DNA of 64,000 bases from DASUPK01 sp963819715 (lineage in GTDB: Bacteria > Actinomycetota > Thermoleophilia > Solirubrobacterales > 70-9), in NCBI GenBank assembly GCA_963819715.1, contig CAWFXE010000002.1:1227023-1291022 (forward strand). Reading direction: 5' to 3'. Under the pieces are notes generated by a model. That model ran no database searches. It saw only the letters and a list, made by a program, of their open reading frames with translations, and was not told the origin of the DNA. Below, in pieces: positions 41,009-50,321 of the stretch (positions within the stretch are counted from its first letter, which is position 1; the number at the start of each line of letters is the position of its first letter). Made by a program: the position numbers and the translations under genes.

Positions 41009-41556
41009 GCGGGCTGCGCGGCCGGGATCAGCTGCCGCTCCTCGAGCAGCGTGAGGATCTTCGCCGCGTCCTCCTCGGCGGAGTCGTGCTCGGTGTCGAG
41101 GGTGAGCTCGGGGCTCAGCGGGGGCTCATAGGGGTCCGAGACGCCCGTGAACTCCTTGATCTCGCCCTTGAACGCCTTCTCATAGAGGCCCTTGACGTCG
41201 CGCTCGGCGCAGACCTCGACCGACGCCTTGACGAAGACCTCGATGAAGCGCTCGCCCATCATCTCGCGCGCCTCGTCGCGGATCTCGCGATAGGGGGAGA
41301 TGGCGGCGGTGATCACCGGGACTCCGTTGCGGGAGAGCAGATCGGCCACGAAGGCGATCCGCCGGATGTTGGTGTCGCGGTCCTCCTTGGAGAAACCGAG
41401 TCCCTTGGAGAGGTTCTCGCGGACAACGTCGCCGTCGAGCACCTCGACACGCGACCCGCGGTCGCGCAGCTCGCGCTCCACGATGTGGGAGATGGTCGTC
41501 TTGCCCGCGCCCGAAAGCCCGGTGAACCAGAGGGTGAAGCCCTTCTCGTCAGCCAT
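41005..41556 (-). CDS. cysC: Adenylylsulfate (APS) kinase
   Basis: 183 residues. Phosphorylates APS to PAPS. P-loop FTGLSGAGKTTISHIV, DGDVVRENLSKGLGFSKEDR (APS-binding segment), AISPYREIRDEARE and FVKASVEVCAERDVKGLYEKA (in parts) are family hallmarks, and EFTGVSDPYEPP is the lid region. It overlaps the end of sat by 8 bases and is last in the operon sir-cysH-sat-cysC read on the minus strand. Convergent with the PHP gene (4-base overlap). Confidence 0.95.
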   Translation of the reverse strand: MADEKGFTLWFTGLSGAGKTTISHIVERELRDRGSRVEVLDGDVVRENLSKGLGFSKEDRDTNIRRIAFVADLLSRNGVPVITAAISPYREIRDEAREMMGERFIEVFVKASVEVCAERDVKGLYEKAFKGEIKEFTGVSDPYEPPLSPELTLDTEHDSAEEDAAKILTLLEERQLIPAAQPA

Positions 41557-42634
41557 TTGACTGCTGCTCCTTTGCGTATTCGTCGATCAAGATCTGAGCC
41601 ACCTCGGGGCGGCTGAACTCCTGCGGCGGCTTTTCGCCCTTGCCGAGCATCTCCCGCACCTTGGTGCCGCTCAGGAAGACGTGGTCCTCCTGGCCGTGCG
41701 GGCAGGTCTTGCCCGACGCCATGCCCTCGCACTTGTTGCACCAGAACGTGTGCTCGAAGAAGAGGGGCTGGATGCCGAGCTTGTCGATGTCGATTTCGTC
41801 GAAGATCTTCTGCGCGTCGTAGGTGCCGTAGTAGTCGCCGACGCCCGCGTGGTCGCGGCCCACGATGAAGTGGGTGCAGCCATAGTTCCGGCGCGCGATC
41901 GCGTGCAGGACGGCCTCGCGGGGACCCGCGTAGTGCATCTTCGAGGGGAAGACGTTGAGGATCACACGGTCGTTGGGGTAGTAGTCCTCCATCAGGACCT
42001 CGTAGCAGCGCATCCGCGTCTCGGCGGGGATGTCGCCGGCCTTGGTCTTGCCGATCAGGGGGTGGATCATCAGGCCATCGGTGATCTCCAGGGCCGTCTT
42101 GGTGACGTGCTCGTGGGCGCGGTGAATCGGGTTGCGGGTCTGGAAAGCGACGATCCGCTTCCAGCCACGGTCGGCGAAGGCCTTCTTCGATTCGGCGGGC
42201 GAGAGGTAGCGCTTGGTGAAGGCTTCCTCGTGATCGGGGAGCTCGTCGACCTCGTAGGTCCCGGCGATGCAGCGGGCGCCCTCCTCGAAGATGGCGGCGA
42301 CGCCGGGATGCTCCTTGTCGGAGGTGCCGTAGACCTTCTCGGCCTCGGCGTCCAGGTCGCGCTCGAAGACCTCGGTCACGTTGAGGCGGCCGAGGGCCTT
42401 GCCCTCATCCGAGGAGATCTCCACGGTGTCGCCCTCGGAGACATCGAGCTCGGTGGCGAGGGTGATCGGGATGGGCCAGTACTCGCCGTTGGTGAGCGTC
42501 ATCGATTCGACGACGCTTTTCCAGTCCTCCGAGCCCAGCGGGCCGGTGAGGGGGGCGAAGCCGCCGTTGCCGATCATCTCGAAGTCGGCGGTCTGGCGGT
42601 CGGTGAGCTGAAGCTTGAGAGCAGTCTGTGTCAT
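41549..42634 (-). CDS. sat: Sulfate adenylyltransferase (ATP sulfurylase)
   Basis: 361 residues. Makes APS from sulfate and ATP. Active-site motifs VAFQTRNPIHRAHEHVTK and IVGRDHAGVGDYYGTYDAQ are intact. WCNKCEGMASGKTCPHG contains three cysteines and a His that match the zinc site of bacterial homo-oligomeric Sat. It is the Sat type, unrelated to CysDN. AAGGA precedes ATG 42634. cysH lies 61 bases upstream, with a small hairpin between them; cysC overlaps its end. Confidence 0.95.
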   Translation of the reverse strand: MTQTALKLQLTDRQTADFEMIGNGGFAPLTGPLGSEDWKSVVESMTLTNGEYWPIPITLATELDVSEGDTVEISSDEGKALGRLNVTEVFERDLDAEAEKVYGTSDKEHPGVAAIFEEGARCIAGTYEVDELPDHEEAFTKRYLSPAESKKAFADRGWKRIVAFQTRNPIHRAHEHVTKTALEITDGLMIHPLIGKTKAGDIPAETRMRCYEVLMEDYYPNDRVILNVFPSKMHYAGPREAVLHAIARRNYGCTHFIVGRDHAGVGDYYGTYDAQKIFDEIDIDKLGIQPLFFEHTFWCNKCEGMASGKTCPHGQEDHVFLSGTKVREMLGKGEKPPQEFSRPEVAQILIDEYAKEQQSNG

Positions 42635-42685
42635 GGCGTCCTTGAGTGGATAAAGGTGATCGGTTCAGTCAGGAAGAGCGGGGCA

Positions 42686-42701
42686 GGGTAGCGAACTACC
42701 C
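42686..42701 (-). promoter_or_regulatory. Hairpin with TTCG loop at the cysH stop
   Basis: On the minus strand GGGTAG-TTCG-CTACCC, a 6-bp perfect stem with a UUCG tetraloop. The first arm contains the cysH stop codon TAG. No T-run follows, so it is more likely an mRNA stability or processing element within the operon than a terminator. Confidence 0.4.
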
Positions 42702-43427
42702 GTGAAGCCCGCACTCGGTCTTGTCGAGACCGGCCCAGCGCCCGGCGCGGTCGTCCTCGCCGGCCCCGGGCTTCTTGGTGCAGTGGGTGCAGCCGATCGA
42801 GGGATAGCCCTGATCGTGCAGCGGGTTGTAGGGGATCTCGTGCTCGAGGATGTAGGACCAGACCTCCTTCTCGGACCAGTCCGCGAGCGGATTGAGCTTC
42901 CAGAGGCCGAATCGCTTGTCCCAGCCGAACTTCGGGGCGCCGGCCCTGGTCTGTGAGTCCGAGCGGCGGATGCCGGAGACCCAGAGATCGACGGCGGCGA
43001 GGGCCGAGCGCATCGGCTCGACCTTGCGGATCCCGCAGCAGGCGTCCGGATCGCGGCTCCAGAGCTCGTCCCCGTAGAGCCCCTTTTGCTGCTCGAGGGT
43101 GATCGAGCTGTAGCGGTGGAAGTTGATGCCGTAGCGCTCCTCTAGCCGGTCCTTGGTGTCGTAGGTCTCCGGGAAGAGGACGTCGGTGTCGAGGTAGAAG
43201 AAGCGGGCGTCCGGGTTGATCGAGTGCGCCAGGTGGACGGTCACCGAGCTCGTCTTCTGGAACGAGCAGGCGATGTACATGCGCTGGCCGAAGGTGTCGA
43301 GTGCCCAGCGGAGCGCCTCCTCGGCGCTGGCGCCCTCCAGGTTGGCGGCGACCGCCTCGGGGTCGAAGCCGAGTCGGTCGAGCTCCGCCCCGGGAACGGC
43401 GGCGTGTTCGGTTGCGGGAGCCGCCAT
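42696..43427 (-). CDS. cysH: Adenylylsulfate (APS) reductase, assimilatory
   Basis: 243 residues. Reduces APS (or PAPS) to sulfite with thioredoxin. ACSFQKTSSVTVHLAHSINP and FYLDTDVLFPETYDTKDRL form the ATP-pyrophosphatase-like core. The cysteine pairs DACCGIRK and GCTHCTKK are the four ligands of the [4Fe-4S] cluster that marks APS reductases, and the redox-active Cys is in the terminal KTECGLHG. Directly adjacent to sir (TAG then ATG). With CysC also present, either APS is the main substrate and PAPS serves sulfotransfer, or the enzyme is bifunctional. Confidence 0.93.
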   Translation of the reverse strand: MAAPATEHAAVPGAELDRLGFDPEAVAANLEGASAEEALRWALDTFGQRMYIACSFQKTSSVTVHLAHSINPDARFFYLDTDVLFPETYDTKDRLEERYGINFHRYSSITLEQQKGLYGDELWSRDPDACCGIRKVEPMRSALAAVDLWVSGIRRSDSQTRAGAPKFGWDKRFGLWKLNPLADWSEKEVWSYILEHEIPYNPLHDQGYPSIGCTHCTKKPGAGEDDRAGRWAGLDKTECGLHG

Positions 43428-45353
43428 CTAGACCGCGCACTCCCCCTCGCCGCGCTCGACCTTGTACGGCTCGGAGCGGTTCCAGTCGATGAAGAAGAGG
43501 AGGTTGTCGGCGTTGAACTCGACCGGCAGCTTCAGGTCGGAGATCAGCTCCTCGAACTGGTCGAAGCCCGTGCGGTCGACGAAGGAGTTGAAGTCCTCGC
43601 CCTCGTTGCGCTTCTCCTCGTAGTTGCGGATCCAGCGCTCGACGGCCTCGGGCACGCGCTTCGCGGGGAGGCGGGCCTTCAGCCGGTGGCCGAAGACGAC
43701 GTCACCGCCCTCGAAGTTGCCGGCGATGTGCGGGATGTAGGCGGGGATGGTGTGCTCGCCGACCTTGATGGAGGCCCCATAGAAGCCGATCGTCGCGATG
43801 TGGTGCTGGGAGCACCCGTTGGGGCAGCCGCTCATCTTGATGTGGATCTGCTTGGTGAGCGGATCCGTGATCTCCATCTCCTCGAGCCGCTGCTGGAGCT
43901 CGGCGTTCAGTCCCATCGAGGCCGTGATGCCGAGCTTGCAGCTGTCGGTGCCGGGGCAGCTGACAACGTCGGTGATGCTGAATGCGCCGGAGTCCCCGAG
44001 GCCCAGATCCTTGAGGCTGGTCCAGAGGTCGTAGAGCGACTCGGGCCGGACCCAGCGCAACACCAGGTTCTGCTGGACGGTGGTGCGGGCGAAGCCGCCG
44101 GTGAAGTCACGCATGATCTGGGCGAGTCCGCGAAATTGTTCCGGCGTCAGGTCGCCACGGGTCACCTTGACCGTGGCGGTGACGAAGCCGTCCTGGCGCT
44201 GGGGCGCCACGTTCGCCTCGACCCAGGCGTCGAACTCGGACTTGTCGCCGTTTGGCGTGCCGTAGCTCTCCGGGACGGCAGGGGCGTCGGTCTCCTCCTC
44301 ATGGACATACAGAAGGTGACTGATGGTGAAGTCGCGCTCGTTGACCCAGTCGCCTTGCAGCTCCTCGTCGACCAGCTCGCGGAACGCGTCCATGCCGATC
44401 TTGTCGACCAGCACCTTGATCCGGGCGCGCATGCGATTCTCTCGCAGCCACTCCTGGCGGTCGAAGATGCGCAGCGCCGCCTCCGTCCACTTCAGGTAGT
44501 CGCCGTTGTCGAGCTCGACGAACTCGTTCAGCGTCGGGGCGATCCGCGGCTGGATCGAGGTGCCGCCGCCGATCCGGATCTCGACGCCCTTGACCTGTTC
44601 GCCGTCGACCTCCTTGACCTTGGGGATGAAGCCGACGTCGTGGATGCCGGTGATGGCGCGGTCGGCGTCTGAGGCGGTGAAGGCGGTCTTCACCTTCCGC
44701 GGCATGAGCTGTGTGGTCGGGTGACGCACGAAGTAGCGGGTGTAGGCGGCCGCATAGGGGGTGATGTCGAAGGGCTCGTCGTCCGCGACGCCGGCCCATG
44801 GGTCGCCGGTGACGTTGCGGATCGTGTTCCCGCATCCCTCGCGCGAGGAGAGGCCCGCCGAGCTGATCTGGCGGATCAGCTCCGCCATGTCGGCCAGCGG
44901 GATGTGATGGATCTGGATGTTCTGACGGGTCGTGATGTGGCCCTTGTTGAGCGGCGCGAATTGCTCGACCACGTCGGCGAATGTCTCCATCTGCTCGGGG
45001 TTGACGCCGCCGAACGGAAGCTTGATGCGGCACATCTGCACGTCAGGCTGGCGCTGGCCGTAAACGCCCTGCTTGAGGCGGAAGCCGATGAACTGCTCCT
45101 CGGTCTGCTCGGCCCTGAGAAAGCTGGCGGCCTCGGTGTCGAAGTCGTCGAACTCCCGCTCGAGGATCGGGATCACGTGCCCCGGGACATTGTCGTAGAC
45201 CTCGGGGTTCTCGAGCGACCCGAGCTTGCCCTTGCCCTTCTGCTTCTTGTCGGGCTCCTGCTTGAGGGTGGAGGGGTCGGCCAGCTTCTTGGCGGGCACC
45301 GGGGTGCCGTTGCCTGACTTGGCACCCTTGGTGGGTGCGGATACGGGCTCCAT
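43428..45353 (-). CDS. sir: Ferredoxin-dependent sulfite/nitrite reductase
   Basis: 641 residues. Six-electron reduction of sulfite to sulfide (or nitrite to ammonia) with sirohaem and [4Fe-4S]. Two ferrodoxin-reductase-like half domains precede catalytic segments: FMSRTRQN-like region reads HITTRQNIQIHHIPLADM, SREGCGNTIRNVTG, and cluster cysteines in SCPGTDSCKLGITASMG and KMSGCPNGCSQHHIA. The downstream cysH, sat and cysC favour sulfite. An unusual basic, low-complexity N-terminal ~60 residues (KQEPDKKQKGKGKLGSLENP) precedes the first domain. TAGATT lies 8 bases before ATG 45353. Confidence 0.93.
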   Translation of the reverse strand: MEPVSAPTKGAKSGNGTPVPAKKLADPSTLKQEPDKKQKGKGKLGSLENPEVYDNVPGHVIPILEREFDDFDTEAASFLRAEQTEEQFIGFRLKQGVYGQRQPDVQMCRIKLPFGGVNPEQMETFADVVEQFAPLNKGHITTRQNIQIHHIPLADMAELIRQISSAGLSSREGCGNTIRNVTGDPWAGVADDEPFDITPYAAAYTRYFVRHPTTQLMPRKVKTAFTASDADRAITGIHDVGFIPKVKEVDGEQVKGVEIRIGGGTSIQPRIAPTLNEFVELDNGDYLKWTEAALRIFDRQEWLRENRMRARIKVLVDKIGMDAFRELVDEELQGDWVNERDFTISHLLYVHEEETDAPAVPESYGTPNGDKSEFDAWVEANVAPQRQDGFVTATVKVTRGDLTPEQFRGLAQIMRDFTGGFARTTVQQNLVLRWVRPESLYDLWTSLKDLGLGDSGAFSITDVVSCPGTDSCKLGITASMGLNAELQQRLEEMEITDPLTKQIHIKMSGCPNGCSQHHIATIGFYGASIKVGEHTIPAYIPHIAGNFEGGDVVFGHRLKARLPAKRVPEAVERWIRNYEEKRNEGEDFNSFVDRTGFDQFEELISDLKLPVEFNADNLLFFIDWNRSEPYKVERGEGECAV

Positions 45354-45371
45354 GGCCGCCCAATCTAGCAA

Positions 45372-45390
45372 ACCTGATCGAGTTTCAGGT
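45372..45390 (-). promoter_or_regulatory. Inverted repeat ACCTGA-N7-TCAGGT upstream of sir
   Basis: Six-base perfect arms in the 39-bp gap between the stop at 45393 and sir, just upstream of TAGATT (45367-45362). It overlaps the place where a -35 would be, which suits a repressor operator for the sulfate-assimilation operon. It could instead be a weak terminator for the gene ending at 45393; no strong T-run is present. Confidence 0.45.
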
Positions 45391-45392
45391 GA

Positions 45393-46250
45393 TTAGCCGG
45401 GAGCGTGATGCTTCCTGATCAGCTTCAGCTTGCCGATCGTCGTCCCCGCGTCGCCCGCGATCGGGGCGAAGGTGACCTGGGGCGAGACCCAAGCGCTTCC
45501 CTTCTTCTTCAGTCTCTTCAGCTTCTTGTGCCGCGCCTTCACCGAAATCAGGATCTCGCCCGGTGCGTCGATTGACCCCGGACCGCTGCCCACGACGCCG
45601 ACGCCGGAATACTTCAGCGTTCCCGCGTTTGGCACCTCGATCCGGACGCTCGCGGTGCCCTTTCTCTTGTTGCGCCGGATGGCGCCGAAGCTCACCGTGT
45701 TGGTTGGCTGGATGATGGCCTGGACCTCCGTTTCGGCGTCGGCCCCGACCGTCGCGTTCCGCGTGCCGCCGTCGGCCAGAGGAGGAAGCGTCCACGACCC
45801 CTGGGTCGCTGCGAGTACTCCTGTGGCGACGATCTCAGCGCCGTTGGCGTTGACGCCGATCGCGTCGCCGATCCCGATCGGCAGGTTGGTGCCGAACTGC
45901 CCCTGGACACCACCGACGACCGGAACCGAGCTGCTGGTGCCGGCGCCGGTGAGGCTCAGTCCGCCGTTCGGATGTAGGACTCTGAGGCTGATCAGCGCCG
46001 CGGCGGATCCGGCAGCCCTGTAGAGCCAGGCGGACACTCTTCCGTTGACCGGCGACACCAGGCCCTGGGCGGCCCGCTTCGAGGCGGGCAGGGCGAGGTT
46101 CGTAGCGGTGCAGTCCACAGCACTGCAGACGCCCGCGCTGTCGGGCTGCGAGATCAGGTTGCTCCCGACCCTGACCTCGGCGCTCGCCGGCGCGGCAGGG
46201 ATCAGCGAAATGGCGGCGAGCGCCGCCAGAAGGAGTGCCCTCCATGGCAT
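45393..46250 (-). CDS. Secreted beta-rich protein of unknown function
   Basis: 285 residues with a signal peptide (WRALLLAALAAISLIPAAPASA). Mature part has paired cysteines (GVCSAVDCTATN), PVNGRVSAWLYRAAG, and a second half with TVGADAETEVQAIIQPTNTV, RRNKRKGTASVRIEVPNAGT and a basic strand HKKLKRLKKKGSAWVSPQVT. The second half is recognisably similar to the broken gene at 50322-51220. TACGAT (46262-46257) lies 6 bases before ATG. Probably two extracellular beta-sandwich domains; function unknown. Confidence 0.7.
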   Translation of the reverse strand: MPWRALLLAALAAISLIPAAPASAEVRVGSNLISQPDSAGVCSAVDCTATNLALPASKRAAQGLVSPVNGRVSAWLYRAAGSAAALISLRVLHPNGGLSLTGAGTSSSVPVVGGVQGQFGTNLPIGIGDAIGVNANGAEIVATGVLAATQGSWTLPPLADGGTRNATVGADAETEVQAIIQPTNTVSFGAIRRNKRKGTASVRIEVPNAGTLKYSGVGVVGSGPGSIDAPGEILISVKARHKKLKRLKKKGSAWVSPQVTFAPIAGDAGTTIGKLKLIRKHHAPG

Positions 46251-46329
46251 CCCCGGATCGTATGCCGTACATGCCGCCACGTCACGGTTTGGTGCGCATC
46301 GCGCCCCGGCTTCGCGTATAGATCGAGGC

Positions 46330-47277
46330 GTGACCGAGATTCCCGTCATCTCCGGGCAGGCGGTGCTCGATGCGATCGATCCGAAGACCGCGATCGAGAG
46401 GACCCGTCACGCGTTCGAGCGCTACGGGCACGGCGATTGGGAGATGCCGGCGAAGGTCTATCTCGACAGCTCGCCATACGGAGATTTCAGGGCGATGCCG
46501 GCCAGGGGGGATGGGCTCGCGCTGCTCAAATGGGTGACCTCCTTCCCGGGAAACAGCGCCAGGGGCCTGCCGGTGGTCCGGGGCGAGGTCCTGCTCTCGG
46601 ATGCCGAGACCGGTGAGGAGCTGGCGGTGATCGAGTGCTCGTCGGTGACGTCTCTGCGGACGGGCGCCGCATCGGCGGTGTCCGCCCAGGTCCTGGCCCT
46701 CGACGATGCGAGCTCGGTCGGGATCGTCGGCTGCGGCGTCAACGGCGCCTGGTCCGCACGCTGCCTGGCGGCCGCCGGCTATGGAGACGGGGTCTGCGCC
46801 GATGTACGCCCCGAGGCCGCCGAAGCGCTCGCCGGGGAGCTCGGCTGGAGAGTGGGCAAACGGGCGGAGGCGGCGGCGCAGGACGTCGTCGTGACCGTGA
46901 CGCCTGGAACGGAGCCCGTCATCCTCGCGAGAGAGCTCACGCCCGGGCAGCACATCGCCGTGCTCGGTGCCGATGCGCACGGGAAGCAGGAGGTTGAGCT
47001 CGATGTGATCGGGCACTGCACCATCTTCTGCGACGAGTGGGAGCAGGCGAGGGCCGGCGGCGAGCTGGCGAATGGTGTGGAGGCCGGGGTCCTCTCCCGC
47101 GAGAGCGTGACGCAGCTCGGCGACGTCCTCAACGGCGAGTCCACCTGGACCCGCTCCGACGGCGAGATCACCCTCTTCGACTCAACCGGCCTGGCGATCC
47201 AGGACCTGGCGATCTGCCAGGCGGTCTACGAGCGCTGGCGCGAGGGCGGCGTCGAAGCGACGGTGGTCACCCTCTGA
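46330..47277 (+). CDS. Ornithine cyclodeaminase / mu-crystallin family protein
   Basis: 315 residues from GTG. N-terminal substrate domain (AIERTRHAFERYGHGDWEMP, KWVTSFPGNSARGLPVVRGE, SSVTSLRTGAASAVSAQVLA) followed by an NAD(P) Rossmann domain SSVGIVGCGVNGAWSARCLA and CDEWEQARAGGEL. The family includes ornithine cyclodeaminase, alanine and ketimine dehydrogenases and related imine reductases; the residues that separate them cannot be judged here. TATAGA (46317-46322) is 7 bases before the start. Its last 52 bases overlap the convergent Lys-tailed protein gene. Confidence 0.87.
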   Translation: MTEIPVISGQAVLDAIDPKTAIERTRHAFERYGHGDWEMPAKVYLDSSPYGDFRAMPARGDGLALLKWVTSFPGNSARGLPVVRGEVLLSDAETGEELAVIECSSVTSLRTGAASAVSAQVLALDDASSVGIVGCGVNGAWSARCLAAAGYGDGVCADVRPEAAEALAGELGWRVGKRAEAAAQDVVVTVTPGTEPVILARELTPGQHIAVLGADAHGKQEVELDVIGHCTIFCDEWEQARAGGELANGVEAGVLSRESVTQLGDVLNGESTWTRSDGEITLFDSTGLAIQDLAICQAVYERWREGGVEATVVTL

Positions 47278-48089
47278 GCGAGAGACGCCACCGCTCGCTT
47301 GTGCTTCTTCTTGTGCTTCTTCTTGCACTTCTTGGCCACCGCCGCTCGCTTGTGCTTCTTCTTGTGCTTCTTCTTGCACTTCTTCTTTTTCTTGCGCGGC
47401 GGCGGAGCGCCATTGGCAGGTGGGGGTGGCTGCGGGCCGCCCTCCGTCAGCGCGACGTTGTCCAGATCGTAGGTCTCGTTGGTCCGGTCGATCGGGCCAA
47501 CGTCCGCGATCACGGCGATCCCGTCGCTGTCGGCGATCAGGCTCTTGAACTCGTTTTTGTCGGGAGGGCTGCAGGCGCCGCCCAGGTAGGGGCAGACGGC
47601 CCAATTCGCCGTCTCATCGAGCTCGATCGAGAGGTGGTGCCAGCCGGTGCCGGTGGACTCCGCGATCAACCCGTCGAGGTAGCTGTCTCCCGACGGAAGC
47701 AGCAGCAATTCGGCACCGAATGCAGGATCGACGCTCGAGCGCAGGTCAAAGGAGCCGGTGCCGCCGTAGTTGGCGCCCAGCTTCTCGACGAAGGGGCTGT
47801 AGAAGGTGAGGAGCTCGCAGGGATCGGCGGGGCAGGCTGAGTCCGGACCCGTGTCCCTGGCAGTGAGGCGCCCGCCCGGATTGCCGCCGGACGGCTGGAA
47901 TCCCGCCGGCGGGAAGGGTCCGTTCGCCGGATCCTGGGCCTGCAGCCAGCCCTGGTTGTTGCCGCTGAACGTGTACTCGAGCGTCGTCGCGCCGGCCGTG
48001 GCCGCCATCGTCAGCGTCGCCACCGCTGCCAGCAGCACAAGCGCGCCTATCGTCCTGACCGGTCCCTTCGTGCGGGTCCATCCGCACAT
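47226..48089 (-). CDS. Secreted laminin-B-like protein with Cys/His/Lys repeat tail
   Basis: 287 residues with a signal peptide (IGALVLLAAVATLTMAATAG). YTFSGNNQGWLQAQDPANGP, FYSPFVEKLGANYGGTGSFD and WHHLSIELDETANW match the laminin B (domain IV)-like beta-sandwich found in bacterial surface proteins. After a Pro-rich linker the C-terminus has two tandem 17-residue units built on KKCKKKHKKKHKR, then about 20 residues with no clear character that lie antisense to the neighbouring gene. The tail may anchor the protein to an acidic wall polymer; that is inference. Confidence 0.75.
   Translation of the reverse strand: MCGWTRTKGPVRTIGALVLLAAVATLTMAATAGATTLEYTFSGNNQGWLQAQDPANGPFPPAGFQPSGGNPGGRLTARDTGPDSACPADPCELLTFYSPFVEKLGANYGGTGSFDLRSSVDPAFGAELLLLPSGDSYLDGLIAESTGTGWHHLSIELDETANWAVCPYLGGACSPPDKNEFKSLIADSDGIAVIADVGPIDRTNETYDLDNVALTEGGPQPPPPANGAPPPRKKKKKCKKKHKKKHKRAAVAKKCKKKHKKKHKRAVASLAQRVTTVASTPPSRQRS
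47291..47384. repeat. 51-bp tandem repeat encoding the Lys-rich tail
   Basis: A 43-base string (47291-47333) recurs identically at 47342-47384, a 51-base period equal to 17 codons, inside the 47226-48089 gene. It encodes the duplicated CKKKHKKKHKR unit; identical synonymous codons point to a recent duplication. Confidence 0.85.
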
Positions 48090-48172
48090 CGCTCAGCCCC
48101 CTGGTCGGTTGTCAGCGCAGGGTAGGCCGGGCGAGCGGGCGAATCAACCTGGGCGTCCGTCCAGGGTCAAGA

Positions 48173-48206
48173 GGCGGCGGGCGCCGCCCTGCCGCCGCCC
48201 GCCGCC
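48173..48206 (-). terminator. Very GC-rich 11-bp hairpin downstream of dodecin
   Basis: Arms GGCGGCGGGCG (48173-48183) and CGCCCGCCGCC (48196-48206) with a 12-base loop, plus further pairing of GAG with CTC outside. It lies 18 bases after the dodecin stop at the end of the accD-accE-dodecin run. No T-tract follows, so it could act as a Rho-assisted terminator or 3'-end protector. Confidence 0.45.
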
Positions 48207-48223
48207 ACCTCTCCTCCCAAGCC

Positions 48224-48433
48224 TCAGTCGACGTCCGAGCCCTCGACCAGGAACGCGACCCGGACGTGGGCGCGCCACTCGTCGAGGTTCTCCCCGCGCA
48301 GCCCGGTGGAGACGACGTCGATCGCGCGGATGTTCCGAAGCGAGCCCTGCGCCTGCTTCAGCGCCTGCTGTGCGGCGTCATCCGAAGACTTCTTGGAGCT
48401 TCCGACCAACTCAAGGATCTTTACGACGGCCAC
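48224..48433 (-). CDS. Dodecin-family flavin/CoA-binding protein
   Basis: 69 residues, the usual dodecin length. VVKILELVGSSKKSSDDAAQ, QALKQAQGSLRNIRAIDVVS and a C-terminal strand VRVAFLVEG match the family, whose members assemble as dodecamers that store flavins and, in actinobacteria, CoA. The Trp that usually stacks on flavin in the RNIRW position is replaced by Ala (RNIRAID), which may alter flavin binding. GTG start with GAGGAGG upstream. It follows the acyl-CoA carboxylase genes on the same strand. Confidence 0.88.
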   Translation of the reverse strand: MAVVKILELVGSSKKSSDDAAQQALKQAQGSLRNIRAIDVVSTGLRGENLDEWRAHVRVAFLVEGSDVD

Positions 48434-48507
48434 GAGCCCTCCTCTTTCGTCCGCGATGGTTTGCGCCGTGTGTTCTATTGCACAAGCGCCTCGCAGGCAA
48501 GCCCGCC

Positions 48508-48740
48508 TCAGGCTCCGGGGGCGATTCCCCAGCCGGTGCCGAGACCCGCGTGGACGCCGACCCCTTCGCTGAGGGCGGTCTGCTGCCAGCGGCTGACCTC
48601 GGCGGGACGGGGCGCCGGGGCCGTCTCCCAGAGGAAGCGCTCGAGCGCGGCCGCGATCGCCGCCGCCTCATCGGGCTGGGCCATGGCGGACTGAATCTCG
48701 ATCTTCGGACGGGGAGGGCTCTGCTTGCCGTTGCGTGCCA

Positions 48741-48741
<1 letters not shown>
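48508..48741 (-). CDS. Acyl-CoA carboxylase epsilon-like subunit
   Basis: 77 residues. AMAQPDEAAAIAAALERFLW and the C-terminal WQQTALSEGVGVHAGLGTGWG resemble the small epsilon chains (AccE/PccE) encoded beside actinobacterial accD genes, which stabilise the alpha-beta complex. Epsilon chains are poorly conserved, so this rests on position, size and the short EEAAAIAAAL helix. The GTG start overlaps the accD stop by one base (TAGTG). Confidence 0.7.
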
Positions 48742-50309
<1,568 letters not shown>

Positions 50310-50321
50310 CGCCGGGCGATT

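Noticed and set aside
45354..45392. SAM or cobalamin riboswitch before the sulfate operon or mutase
   Set aside because: The gap before sir is only 39 bases, and the mutase start is apparently leaderless, leaving no room for such aptamers.
47281..47400. Short direct repeats that could suggest a CRISPR array
   Set aside because: The repeat is in frame inside a coding sequence, has only two units, no distinct spacers and no cas genes nearby; it encodes a Lys-rich tail.
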